Assembly: GCA_021030905.1 (NCBI GenBank)
Contig: JAGFMI010000002.1
Location: 1,054,001 to 1,118,000, forward strand
From: Pyrenula massariospora
Lineage: Eukaryota; Ascomycota; Eurotiomycetes; Pyrenulales; Pyrenulaceae
Length of the DNA stretch: 64,000 bases
Direction of reading: 5' to 3'
In this document: in pieces, positions 21,185 to 31,986 of the stretch
Layout of the letters: the number at the start of each line of letters is the position of its first letter
Numbering within the stretch: position 1 is the first letter of the stretch
Notes under the pieces: model-generated
What the model saw: only the letters and a program-made list of their open reading frames with translations
Database searches by the model: none
Told to the model about the DNA's origin: nothing
Position numbers and translations under genes: made by a program

Positions 21185-22381
21185 TCAACTCCTCAACCCC
21201 TGCTTCACAAACCGACTCTTCGCCTTCGCCCTCCGCTCACTCTCCCTCAACCTCCTCCCCCTCTCCCACGCCGCCCTCCTCCCCTCAATCAGCTCCTCAT
21301 TCAGCGCCCCAATCCTCCCCCTCAGCCACCCCGCCTCCACACTATCTCCCCCTCCTTTCCCCTTCTTCACCCCCGCCAACTCCCCCTCCAACACCTCCCT
21401 CCGCTTGAGCACCTCCATCCACCCCTCCAACCCCGCCGCCCCGTCCTTGAAGCACACCCCATACCCGCTGCAGTAGCACGTCTGCATATCGGGACAGTGC
21501 TCGGCGCGCCCCGTGAAGATGACCTGCCAAATGCTCTCGAAGAGGCGCGCAAGTGTGTCCGAGGGGAGGGCGGAGGCCATGAGCCACTCGCGGTAGCGGA
21601 TGTAGTCCTCGACGGGGCGGGCGCGGAGGCGCTGGCGGCTGGCCGCGAATTGGGAGCCGTGCGGTTGGCCGATGGCGGAACTGCCGGGGGGCAGCGGGAT
21701 GTCGGGGAAGAGGGCGTGCCAGGTGGGGGTGGTGAGGAGGGGGGAGGGGGAGTGGTCGAGGCGGAGAGCGGCGGGGCAGCCCGGGGTGGGGTGGCAGCGC
21801 GTGTTGAAGTAGCCCGAGTGGGCGACGTGGTCGTCGTCGAGGAGGGTGATGGTTTCGGCGGTGTCGGTGTTGAGGAGGGGGTTGTTGTGCGCGGCGTAGC
21901 GGTGGGGGCGGAGGAAGAGGGTGGTGTCGCTGAGGTTGGTGTATTGGTCTATTATGTAGGTGAGGTAGGCGATGGCTTCGTGGCCCTTGTTGAGGGGGAC
22001 GACGGGGTTTGGGGAGGAGGAGTTGGAGTTGGTGGCGGTGGTGTTTGAGGGGCGGTCGATGAGGTAGATTGATTTGGGGGTTTGGGGATGAGTTTGGTGG
22101 ATCCAAGTTGTGTCGTCTGTTGAGAGGGCGGCCATTACTATGTGCCGGGTGTAGGGTTTGTCTATAGGCTTTGGAGAGCCAGGATGAAAGCGCGTTGCTG
22201 GTGGCGGGGGTTTGAAGGGAGACGCGGTATACGTCTTGTTCTGGGAGTCATGTTTGCGGCGGGTAACTTTGGATGATTTCTTGGCTTGTTGGATGAGCTG
22301 GGAGGGGGTAGGAACACTAAAGAGAGACAAGAGAAATATTGCGATGAAAATGAGAGCTGTATACCGCCGCCCGCTGCTCAT
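21185..22381 (-). CDS. DUF3431 type II membrane protein
   Basis: One exon, 398 aa from MSSGRRYTALIFIAIF. The larger open frame extends upstream, but the ATG chosen puts an uncleaved signal-anchor (ALIFIAIFLLSLFSV, residues 8-22) right at the N-terminus, as expected for a Golgi or ER type II protein. A Pro-rich stem follows, then the conserved DUF3431 body: HIVMAALSTDDTTWIHQT, IYLIDRPSN, NKGHEAIAYLTYIIDQY, TLFLRPHRYAAHNN and FNTRCHPTPGCP, ending near AEHCPDMQTCYCSGYGVCF. Such proteins are often called glycosyltransferase-like, but no activity is established to my knowledge. Codon use is extremely GC-rich, giving long shadow frames on the other strand. Confidence 0.85.
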   Translation of the reverse strand: MSSGRRYTALIFIAIFLLSLFSVPTPSQLIQQAKKSSKVTRRKHDSQNKTYTASPFKPPPPATRFHPGSPKPIDKPYTRHIVMAALSTDDTTWIHQTHPQTPKSIYLIDRPSNTTATNSNSSSPNPVVPLNKGHEAIAYLTYIIDQYTNLSDTTLFLRPHRYAAHNNPLLNTDTAETITLLDDDHVAHSGYFNTRCHPTPGCPAALRLDHSPSPLLTTPTWHALFPDIPLPPGSSAIGQPHGSQFAASRQRLRARPVEDYIRYREWLMASALPSDTLARLFESIWQVIFTGRAEHCPDMQTCYCSGYGVCFKDGAAGLEGWMEVLKRREVLEGELAGVKKGKGGGDSVEAGWLRGRIGALNEELIEGRRAAWERGRRLRESERRAKAKSRFVKQGLRS

Positions 22382-24314
22382 GTTCAGTTGCCCAAGGCCC
22401 TGTAATGTTTGGGCAAAATGGGATGTACATGGGCTGAGGTGAGGTGGGAAATGAAGAGATTCAAATGACGAGAAGCATCGAGCACCAAGAGACGAAGCTT
22501 CAAAAATTGTCATACCTACAGATCTGTTTCGAGATGTTTGGAGGTGCGCGAGGGTCTGTTGCTGAAGGTGAAACGTGTGGTGTCCTACGTTTCGAACGTC
22601 CAAAACAGACCTGGAGCATTGAAAAGCCAAAGCGCCAGCTGTAACTTGGACATGGCTTTACCGTAAGCATGGAAAAAGATTTATTGGGACTGGTTTTCGA
22701 TACATAATTTAGTGTCACCAGAACATTTGTGGCACCATGCTGTTTCTTAATGTAGATGTTTGTCGTCTACCCTGACTACATGCCTGTCTCTGTTTCTTCG
22801 TAGTTGGCTCGTGCACGGACCGCCTTGTCATAGCTCCTCTCAATGCTCTTTACCGATAACATGAGTAGGAACCAAGACTTGCATCATAAATCTTACCCGC
22901 CGGTCGATGTTTACCTTTAGATTACGAGTATTCACGTGAATTGTCAGCTCCAACCATAAGCGTGAGAGCATCCAGTTTGATGAACGCCATTCGGCGTTCG
23001 CTTGTTATTCCGATCTGACCGCAGCGATCCCCTCCCGTTTGTGTGCTAGTAACCGGCTCAAATAATCCTAGAATCCATACATCGCCATCACTTCACGAGC
23101 TCGAGGTCAAGGCTAAATATCTCAATTCCCTGGATACGATCCGTCCTGCTCAGACCTGCACAAGTATGCCAGGGAAACGAGGGTTGGTTATCTGCCAAGA
23201 GAGGTTAGGACTTAGAATGAATCTGGACGATTTTCCACAGGTGAGACAACTCTCAATAAGGCAGGTGAAGGAGTGTTCAGGTAGAGGCAGACAAGCTATT
23301 CGCAATATGGCGGCTGCGATGTTTTGGCGTCGTGGCACGATCACCTACAGGTGCCCAGCCCGCAAATGCCAAGAGCACCTCAACAGTCAAGCGAAGGCGG
23401 CCAGAGCACTTCGTACTACTGACCTGTTGGAGCTTTTTGGAGCCTCGGTTCATCGCATGAAAAAATTGTCTGACTTCGTGGTTGCAACCCTGTGGCCACG
23501 TCGGAGGTGGCGATATCTGGTAAGCCCACACACGAGATTATTCCGATGCTTTGTTCGTCAGTCACGAAGGTGAGCAGAAGTGAATGAATCCTAGGTAGGT
23601 ATTGAGCACCGATCCAACACGGGCAGGCCGAGCGTGGCGATCTGAGGGGAGCGAGGCCTAACTCCAGCTGGGAGCAATGCCGGATGCCAAGCCATGCAAA
23701 CATTTCACCAGGTGCGACCCTCGCCAACGCCAAGACACGGATCCCTGGGGGTAGATAAGATTCCACACCAATGAGCGGCGGCGAAGAAGTTCTGCTGCTT
23801 CTAGAAGGCATCTATCATTTGTGGGCCGCGGCTGGCGCCATCTTGGCGGAACGATCCAGCTGCGCGGTCTGACGGCGCAAACTTTCCCCACCCTCGTAGC
23901 ACCCGCACTCCATCGCGACTGACTTCACTAGCAAGGTCACTGTCAATCAATGCACAAGCCTGTCGAGGCGTCGACCAAGCTTTCTCCAATGGAACATTAC
24001 TATCGCTGGCCGATCCAACGGCTGGACGCGGTTGCCTCTGAATTCACTGCACGATAACATCGTGATTGCCTCCCAGTCTTCATCCCGCCTGTGTCTCCCT
24101 CCCCCTGCTCGTGATTGCATCCCAATCGGTAGGTGCCCGACCCTGGTTGATAGGCAAGACCATGCTCGTTACACAGGTATTGTCGCGCCCTACATGTAGC
24201 AGGGTCTGCAAGGCACCTGGGCTTTAAAGGTAGGGGTGCGCTCCACTTCTTTCCATTTCCTTCTGACCTCGACTTCTCCTTCCACCTTTGTTGAATTTCT
24301 TCATCACCGTCATC
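22382..24314. other. Intergenic, 1.9 kb, no gene supported
   Basis: The largest plus-strand frame (23043-23573) is basic and matches no family. A TTCACGTGAA palindrome lies at 22931-22940. The right end is the PTR2 promoter and leader. Confidence 0.4.
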
Positions 24315-26549
24315 ATGCAGGCAGGCCACGTGCTCGAGACCGCCGAGCTCGCAAAGGCTGAGATCGGCGGCGGCTTTGGAGGAGCTGCTCAGGTTGACAA
24401 GAAGTACTCCATCGACGACGGCAGCTATGTCGTAGATTCAAGCTCCGACGTCACCAATGAATTTGGAAGGTTTCCCACCGACGAGGAATTGCATTCGCTA
24501 AGACGTGTTTCTGGACCGATACCATGGATCGCGTACAGTGTCTGCTTCGTTGAACTTTGCGAACGGTTTTCCTACTATGGTACGGGTGCTTGGTTTCCTT
24601 CAATCCTCCAAATTTGTTGCTTGAACCATCATTGTCCCCTCACCCCAGCATGACCAGTTCTGAGGGCGGCCCTCATCTATCCATTGCACACATCGAAATG
24701 TCTATGCTAACGATATCAAAGGGACCACTGCTGTGTTCACAAACTTCATTCAGCAACCACTTCCCCCTGGCTCATCAACTGGTGCTGGCCATGCGGATCA
24801 GTCTGGCGCACTCGGTATGGGGCAACGGGCTGCATTCGGCCTCAACACCTTCAATTCATTTTGGGCCTATGTTACGCCTATCGCCGGAGCATACCTAGCC
24901 GACGGCTTCTGGGGCCGCTTCAAAACGATTCAGCTTGCCATTTTAGCCTCCATGACCGGCCACATCATTTTGATCATCTCCGCTATTCCTCCGGTGCTCA
25001 CCAATCCTCACGGCGCGATTGGGGCCTTTTCAATTGGGTTGGTCATTATGGGCCTCGGAACCGGAGGTTTCAAGAGCAATATCAGTCCTCTATTGTGTGA
25101 GCAACGTACGTCTTTAGTACTCCTTCCTCACTGCGCGTATGAGTTTGACAATTTTCACAGAAACCGTCACGAAGATGTATGTCAAGACGCTCGCCAGTGG
25201 CGAACAGGTCATTGTGGATCCGGTCGTTACCACGAGCCGAATGTTCCTCTACTACTGTAAGTTACTGCAGAACGTAAGGTTCCCGATAGTGGTTACTGAT
25301 CACTTCCGTGCCTAGATGCTTGCATCAATATCGGATCCCTAGTCGGCCAGATTGGCATGGTATACGCAGAAAAATATGTGGGCTTTTGGCTCTCCTTCAC
25401 ACTGCCGACAGCCATGTTCGCATGTGCTCCATTCGTCCTGTTCGTTTGCAAGAAATATTACCACCTTTCTCCACCTACCGGATCAGTGTTGTCTCGCTTC
25501 TTCCACCTGTGGACGTTAGCTCAGCAAGGCTGCTGGTCTCTCAACCCAGCGAAGACGATCAAGAACTTCAAACGTCCAGATTACTGGGAGCGTGTCAAGC
25601 CTTCTCGTTTCAGTCTCTCCGAACGCCCAGCGTGGATGACTTATGATGACGCATGGGTCGATGAAGTGGCCCGAGGTCTAAAGGCTTGCACTGTCTTCCT
25701 TTGGTACCCTCTCTACTGGCTCGCGTATAACCAGATGACTTCGAATCTGACCTCTCAATCCGCTACAATGGAGCTACACGGCGCGCCGAATGATATCATT
25801 CAGAATCTTAACCCAATCTCCATTATCATCATGATCCCCTTTATGGACTTTGTTGTCTACCCAGCTCTCCGGAAAGCGAAGATTCCATTCACGCCGTTGA
25901 AGCGCATTTGCCTCGGCTTTTTCTTGGCTTCTTCTGCAATGATCTCGGCGTGTGTCACCCAGCATTACATTTACAAGCTCGGGCCGTGTGGCGACCACAT
26001 GAATAGCTGTGATGACCCCGCTCCAATCAACGTGTAAGTTCTTCCGCCCTATACCTCCAAAGTATCGTGCGAGCTTTCTGAAATGTGAATGACGGATAGC
26101 TAATTCCGTGGTAACACAGTTGGGTGCAAACCATCCCATATGTTCTCATCGGATTTTCCGAAATCATGGCTAGCATCACCGGACTAGAATACGCTTTTAC
26201 CAAAGCTCCAACGAATATGCGTTCCCTTGTCATGAGCGTTAACCTATTCATGAACGCTTTCAGTTCCGCCATTGCACAAGCCCTCGTCTCGCTCTCCGAT
26301 GACCCACTGTTGGTTGTAAACTACGGGGTTGTTGCAGGTCTTGCTTTTGCGGGAGGATGCGGTTTCTGGCTGGCCCACAGGAAACTAGACAAAAAGGAGG
26401 ACCAGCTCAACCTTCTTGCAGAAAGCAAGTACAAGGGACGTCATGCCGATGAGGAGATTGCCGATGAGATTGCGCAGGCAAGACGAGCCAGTAGAGCAGT
26501 TCCGACTGAGACCGTTGTGGTGGATGAGAAGAAGGAGACTGCTCCTTAA
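24315..26549 (+). CDS. ptr2: PTR2-type proton/peptide symporter
   Basis: Five exons, 24315-24579, 24722-25105, 25161-25256, 25316-26033 and 26120-26549, join in phase and give 630 aa. It is a plasma-membrane POT-family importer of di- and tripeptides driven by the proton gradient. Family marks are ELCERFSYYGTTAVFTNFIQ (spanning intron 1), GMGQRAAFGLNTFNSFWAY, GAYLADGFWGRFKTI and GLGTGGFKSNISPLL. They continue with VDPVVTTSRMFLYYYACINIG (joined over intron 3), the long central loop, FLWYPLYWLAYNQM, then EIMASITGLEYAFTKAPTNM and FMNAFSSAIAQAL. Introns 1 and 3 cut the two PTR signatures, which supports the exon model. It lies 0.4 kb upstream of an amidase gene on the same strand, so nutrient-nitrogen uptake and breakdown genes are adjacent. 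Confidence 0.93.
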
Positions 26550-26961
26550 GCTGTCCGGAGGTGGAATTGAAATTCTAGTTGATTATCGTGCGATACCCGT
26601 AGCTTTGGCAGAGAGACAGTATTTATTAGATAGTGCTAGGTGACAATCGAAGCGAGGGAAATAATGCTGACATTTTTGGCAAATCCGCCTTTGTAATTAC
26701 GTCTCTCGACTAGGTCGAAGGCTCCAGATGGGTATTGTTATTTATCGTGTGTGGTAGGCACGCTGAATAGTCCGGGTTGTTTGTGGCACCTGCATCTGTC
26801 AAGGTCGATTCGCAGCTTCTTCGGAATTTAGCGTAAGCGACATCTGCACACATGACTAGCGATTGCTATCTACATCACCTATTGAGTCCTTACGAACGAT
26901 TCTCTGCTCGTAGCAGATACCTAGTCCTTCATAGAGTTCTACCAATTCAGCTTTCTGTGTC
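26550..26961. other. PTR2-amidase spacer with GATA-type motifs
   Basis: A 412-bp spacer. HGATAR motifs on the minus strand read as TTATCG at 26583-26588 and 26742-26747 and CTATCT at 26866-26871. AreA/NIT2 GATA factors use such motifs for nitrogen control, but three in this length may be chance. Confidence 0.35.
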
Positions 26962-28602
26962 ATGAACTCCTGGAAGGACATTGCCAGGCAAAAGCGGCAG
27001 TCGCAGTTCGAATCCATCCCCAAAGAATGGCGCCTAACGGGAAAGCCTTCAGATTTCGAAGACTCACGCCTAATCATCCGAGATTGTGGCTTACTCACAC
27101 CGAGAGAATGTGAGATCACAGCCTTAACAGACATTGTACAGCTTCGTAGAAAGCTCAAGGAGGGTGAGTACACAAGTGTCGAAGTCACAACCGCGTTCTG
27201 CAAACGCGCCGCCTTCGCGCAGCAGCTAACCGGATGCTGTACCGAGATGTTCTTTGACGAGGCAATCACATGCGCGAAAGAGTTGGATGAGTATATGCGC
27301 AGGACTGGTCAGCCTGTCGGGCCGTTGCATGGCTTGCCTATATCTTTGAAAGATTTACACAATGTTAAAGGCAAAGATACCACTATTGGTTGGGTAGGTC
27401 TCATCGGTAAGCCTGCTCAAGAGGACGATGTCAGCGTCAGCTATCTCAGAAAACTGGGCGCCGTCTTGTATGTGAAAACCAACATTCCTCAATCCATGAT
27501 GATGAGCGACTCATACAATCACGTCTTTGGTCAATCGATAAACTCTCTGAACGCAAAACTTATCTCCGGAGGCAGTTCGGGTGGTGAAGCTGCCTTGATC
27601 GCAGCAAACGGGAGCATCCTAGGTATTGGTTCCGATATTGGTGGCTCGATCCGCATTCCAGCCAATGTTCAAGGTTTGTATGGATTATCTCCTACTACTG
27701 GCTGCATCTCAAACAGATCATCAATTGAACATCAACGATATCTTGTACCTCCAGTCGCTGGCCCTATCGCGTCTTCTCTCGCATCAATTGAAGCCTTCAT
27801 GGAAGCATATAGATCTGGGCATCCATATGTTCTTGACCCTTCTCTTCTCCCTATTCCTTGGTCGATAGAGAGAGCCAACCTGCCACAGCACCCGTTAAAG
27901 ATCGGCGTTATTCATTACGATGGAGTCGTAAGACTTCAGCCACCAATCGAGCGAGCAATTCGCGAGATTGTCCATGACCTCAAGTCCAATGGGCATACAG
28001 TGGTCGACTGGGATACCTCAGACCATGCGTCTGCATATTTCGACTTATGGCTTCCAGCTGTGCTAGCTGATGGTGGTCAGCGCTGCGCGGACAACTGTGC
28101 TTTAATAGGTGAGCCGCTCATTCAAGGTATGATAGTGGGCACCCCAGAGACGCTCCTAACAATGCCCCAACGCCTCGAGCTTGCGGAGCGAATTTACAAG
28201 TATCAGTGCACATATCTCCGACGATGGCAGGAGAGTGGAGTCGATGCGGTGATTGCTCCTGTCCAGCCGTGGGTCGGCTTTATTCCAAAAACCTGGGTCA
28301 AGAGCCAGCAGTATTGTGGATACACCGCTCAATGGAACCTGTTGAATTCGGCAAGTTTGGCTGTCCCGTGGACACAGGTCGATGGGATTGTAGACGCACC
28401 AGGGGAAGATTGGAAAAGGTATGAAGGGAAGAGTTTCTCCGACCGTTTCAACCATGACCAGTATGATGTCGATCTTGTCAAGGGGATGCCAGTTGGTGTC
28501 CAAATTGTTGGAGGTAGGTTCGGGGAAGAGAAGGCTGTCGCGGCTGCAAAGGTTATCGACGAACTCCGACGTATTCGGCAGGACTCGATGACTTCAAAAT
28601 AA
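26962..28602 (+). CDS. Amidase-signature hydrolase (acetamidase-like), intronless
   Basis: One exon, 546 aa. Amidase-signature enzymes hydrolyse carboxylic amides to acid and ammonia through a Ser-cisSer-Lys triad. The triad is complete here: Lys130 in GLPISLKD, Ser205 in ISGGSSGGEAAL and Ser229 in GSDIGGSIRIP. The spacing (75 and 24 residues) equals that of FAAH. The N-terminal IPKEWRL and LTPRECEIT segments and the conserved C-terminal GMPVGVQIVGGRFGEEK place it with fungal acetamidase/general amidases. Substrate is not predictable. It follows PTR2 on the same strand. It differs from the two amidases at 55-64 kb in having no introns, which suggests an older split or retro-type loss of introns. 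Confidence 0.92.
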   Translation: MNSWKDIARQKRQSQFESIPKEWRLTGKPSDFEDSRLIIRDCGLLTPRECEITALTDIVQLRRKLKEGEYTSVEVTTAFCKRAAFAQQLTGCCTEMFFDEAITCAKELDEYMRRTGQPVGPLHGLPISLKDLHNVKGKDTTIGWVGLIGKPAQEDDVSVSYLRKLGAVLYVKTNIPQSMMMSDSYNHVFGQSINSLNAKLISGGSSGGEAALIAANGSILGIGSDIGGSIRIPANVQGLYGLSPTTGCISNRSSIEHQRYLVPPVAGPIASSLASIEAFMEAYRSGHPYVLDPSLLPIPWSIERANLPQHPLKIGVIHYDGVVRLQPPIERAIREIVHDLKSNGHTVVDWDTSDHASAYFDLWLPAVLADGGQRCADNCALIGEPLIQGMIVGTPETLLTMPQRLELAERIYKYQCTYLRRWQESGVDAVIAPVQPWVGFIPKTWVKSQQYCGYTAQWNLLNSASLAVPWTQVDGIVDAPGEDWKRYEGKSFSDRFNHDQYDVDLVKGMPVGVQIVGGRFGEEKAVAAAKVIDELRRIRQDSMTSK

Positions 28603-29244
28603 GAGCAACTGCTCGCAAGACACCGTGATTTCAAAAGAAAGAACGATTTTCAGGAACTCAGTCGAAAAAGCTAGCAACCTACGTCAAGGCATCCTATTTT
28701 TGAGATGCTAGCTAGCAGCTCCAGCTACTCTCAAATCGATGTTTTCAAACACTGTCAGTCGAATACATATTCAACTTTACGACGAGGGAAAGACATTACA
28801 TATTCCACACGGGAATTTCGTACCGTAAAAGGACTCTGAGAGTAATGTGGTCTTCAATTCTTGCTCTGACGCGCTATTGAATGTGATGCTCAACTCCAAT
28901 TTCTCTGCAAGGATTTAGCAAGCTGGGTTGCCCAATCTTACTGGCGACGATACTACTATGCAATGCTTCCGCGCAAAGCCAGGCACATTTACCCAGGGAG
29001 GTTACCTTTCATTTATTCAGGTTACTGCAAATGGACAGGTTTGATCTATCGAGCGTATCGGGGCTACTATCAGGGGAGAATCGGCCTTCTAGCAGTCTGT
29101 ATCTTGCACATTTCTCCATAATGCACAGAGATTCGATGAATTCAAATTCTAAAAGCGTTCATAGGTCACAGCCACGCAATATGATACGCTCGCCCATATC
29201 CCACGTCTTTGGACAGCACCATCAAGACTCGAACTCACTAATCC
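28603..29244. other. Intergenic, no gene seen
   Basis: A 640-bp stretch of AT-richer DNA between the amidase and the decayed fragment to its right. No feature is supported. Confidence 0.4.
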
Positions 29245-29680
29245 TCACCTCCCGGACCATCTTCTCATACCCTCCCCCGCCTCCCTCGCAAACCCCTCCA
29301 AATCATCCCCATACATCCCCGCAACCCTCCCATCAAAAGACCTCGATACCAACCCTCTTCCCTTCCCCTCCCAAGAAAACCCCATCGCGAGCACCGCCTC
29401 CGCAAACAGGCCCAACGGGCAAATACCCTCGGCCCCACTCCATCATACGGGCAGCGGGCGGATAATCATGACTCCACGGTCCCAGCTCCCTCCCCACCCC
29501 CAACTCAACCTCCGACGGTCTGGAAGGTACGAGCTTGCCAGACGGACAAGCCTTTCAGGTCACAACGTGGGTGTAGGTACGCCCTGCGCCGGTTCTCATA
29601 GGCCAGGCCAGGCGGAAGAAGTACCGGGCGAGGAGCGTTGGGGTTAGAGTGGTCAGTGTATCCGTACCGACCTAGTCAAA
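29245..29680 (-). pseudogene. Decayed protein fragment, possibly dehydrogenase-like
   Basis: Read on the minus strand, a coding-like path runs TPTLLARYFFRLAWPMRTGA, THVVT, a stop (TGA), KACPSGKLVPSRPSEVELG, ELGPWSHDY and MMEWGRGYLP. It then shifts frame near 29400 into GLFAEAVLAMGFSWEGKGRG and MYGDDLEGFAREAGEGMRRW, ending at TGA 29245. Amino-acid composition and length suggest the C-terminal part of a real protein rather than chance. I do not recognise the family with confidence; a short-chain dehydrogenase C-terminal region is one possibility. One stop and at least one frameshift mark it as broken. It sits beside the 6-phosphogluconate dehydrogenase relic. Confidence 0.35.
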
Positions 29681-30518
29681 GGCAGTCGTTTAGATAGAAT
29701 AGGGGCCCAATGCCACGTGATTGCTGCGGGTTGCCAAGATTTGCGGAGACTTTTCCAACCACCTACTATCAAGGAAAATTGTTCTATTCGGCGAGAATCA
29801 AATCTATCGTGCCTACCTACCTAACTACCCGCCTGCTGGAAGCATATCCGTTCCCCTTAAAATTCGCAAAACTCGCAAACCCGTGCGTGACCTTGAGCCC
29901 GTGCTGCGCCCGCTGAGCAGAGCGACGTCGTAGGTAGGCATCCGCGGTGCATCTGCCTTGCCGAGGTGTGGGCGCGGAGGTCCTTGGAAGGCGTTGGCGC
30001 GGGAGCAGGGTGGGAAGCCTGTTGGGGGGAGGGGGGGAGATTGCGATGGCGATGGCGAGGGCGATAGGGAGGGGGAAGGGGGATTGAGGGGGGATGTGGG
30101 AATTTTTTCGACTGGGTTCTTTCTCTGACAAGGTGAGCGGTTAGTATCCTTCGTGTGCTGGTGATTTACGAGCTGCGCTGGGACGTGGTTCCTAAGGGGA
30201 GCCGCGTTTTTGTGATGTCGGTTCCCCCGTCACTGGTCAGCGGCTAGGTACACAGTAATGGGTTTTTTGGGCTGGCAAGGGCAGGAATGTGTCGAAAGAA
30301 ACACGATTAGACTCGGCAGGGGAAGACTTAGGATGTACGTCCACTTGACTATTGCAGCTTGGCTACTCGATATCTGAGCAGTAGATTATCGAGCACAGGA
30401 GCGCGTAGCAGGCCGCGATAGATGCTACGGTGAAGTGGTCCTCAATATCATGTTTGTTCGACAGCTACGTGTGGATTTTACCTTCATTTGGTGCGAGGTT
30501 CAATTTGTCAAGCTAAGA
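29681..30518. other. Intergenic, no gene seen
   Basis: An 840-bp stretch, with a purine-rich patch at about 29990-30090. No gene is supported; the 104-codon minus-strand frame there is low-complexity. Confidence 0.4.
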
Positions 30519-31986
30519 ATGATTGGTGCGGGGAGTATGGGCTCAAACACGACACTCTTGTTAATTGAGCACAGAGTAGAAGTAAAATTCTACGACCTGT
30601 TAGAGAATAATGTCGAGGCACTTCTGTCGCACGTGCGAGAAGCCTGAATGATTTACAGAACATTCCATCACGAGAGTTACGAGTCTCTCTGCAAGATTCT
30701 TACCTCACCAAAGGTCTTCTTATTCAGCGTTCCACACGGCCGTGCTGGAGACAATACAATTGACGGCTTGAGTCGTTGGTTGACACAAGGCAACATTCTC
30801 ACGGATACATCTAGTGAGATATGGACCAACATCGAGAGACGGCAGAGGAGACTGGAGCTAGCTGGTATCCGCCACATTGAGATTGGTGTGTCAGGCCGGT
30901 TATCAATCCGTATACCGTGGTCCATCGATGTCGCCTCACGAAATTCCAGAGGCTTTGGAAAAGGTCTTTCCATTTCTCCACTAAGTTGCGGCCAAGGACA
31001 AGCATGGCTGGCCATGCATATCGAAGCTTAGACCAGAGGGTTGCGGTCATTATGTGAAGATAGTGCATGATAAGGTTTGAGCAAGGGATGGTGACGCTTC
31101 TATGCGAGGACCGGGCCATCAGGAACAAGTCGCTTTCGATGACTCACGAGGAGGTTTGATTAGTCTTCAAACACTGGAACAAGGGAGGCAAACTAGGTAT
31201 AACATTCTCGTAGATATCGGAAGTGATCTCTGTCGGACCAAAGATCCTGACGACGATTCCTATGTCCTAACTTAGCTAGTAGTGTACGAGATAGGGCTCC
31301 TTAGAACTTTGACGAGACGGAAGGAACCGGATGCCAGGTATCCAGCTTCACATCCGCATGGTGACCATCACGGTCTCCCACCTGTGGAGACTAACTAGCC
31401 TCGGTTGATGCGGCTCGAAGAAGAGATGTGCAAAAATCCTTCGGGAGAGTTGTAAACCCTGTGAAGATCGAGGCCGAAAAGAAACAATTCCCATAGGATC
31501 TCCACGTGGAAATTTATGCATCCTTCCTCATGTCTCATGTGCAAAGTCTCCACACCATCTCGAAAGCCAACGAAAGAGGTAAATGGGACCTCAACTTTGC
31601 AGACGTCTTGCAGCTGTGGCGGGGCGGACGCATTACTCAAATCCGACATTGTTGAGGACCGGCTAAAAGATGTACATCGGTCTCAAGAGCACAAGCATAA
31701 CGATCTCCTTGGTCACCGGAAGATCGGTCAAGAGGTCGAAATCTCCATCCCAGCACTCACGCGGGTCGTGCTGAAGGCCACAGAGGCGGGTAGCCACGTG
31801 CCGGTTCCTAGTGCCTCGATGGAGTATTACAAGTACCGGGGCTCCACTGATCCTCCTGTATTGTTTAAGAACCTGAGCTGAATTACTTCAGCGCCCAAAC
31901 GTACGATCCAAAGACAGCGTGGCCAGAGAAGCCAGCCACAGGGTCGCATCATTTTGAGTGGAAGCCTGCGAGAGGGATTCTGGAAG
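30519..31986 (+). pseudogene. Relic of a 6-phosphogluconate dehydrogenase paralog
   Basis: The segments follow 6PGDH order across three frames. The NAD(P) motif MIGAGSMGS leads into EVKFYD, then ESLCKILTSPKVFLFSVPHG and NTIDGLSRWLTQGNILTD. Next come TNIERRQRRLELAGIRHIEI and GVSG, which match the family ERRQ...GVSGG segment. Far downstream, NYFSAQTYDPKTAWPEKPA and SHHFEWKPA match the family C-terminus. Many stops and frame changes separate these blocks, so no product is possible. In the living enzyme the reaction is oxidative decarboxylation of 6-phosphogluconate in the pentose phosphate pathway. The sequence most resembles the fungal non-canonical (bacterial-like) paralog type rather than the housekeeping gnd, but that is inference. 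The degree of decay implies an old loss. Confidence 0.7.

Noticed and set aside
21342-22106. 254-codon His/Pro/Arg-rich frame and its plus-strand mirror
   Set aside because: Shadow frames of the DUF3431 gene, with low-complexity composition.
23043-23573. 176-codon plus-strand frame
   Set aside because: No family likeness, biased to basic residues, and no nearby splice structure. Likely chance.
29817-30131. 104-codon minus-strand frame
   Set aside because: Low-complexity Pro/Ala/Ile sequence from a purine-rich tract.
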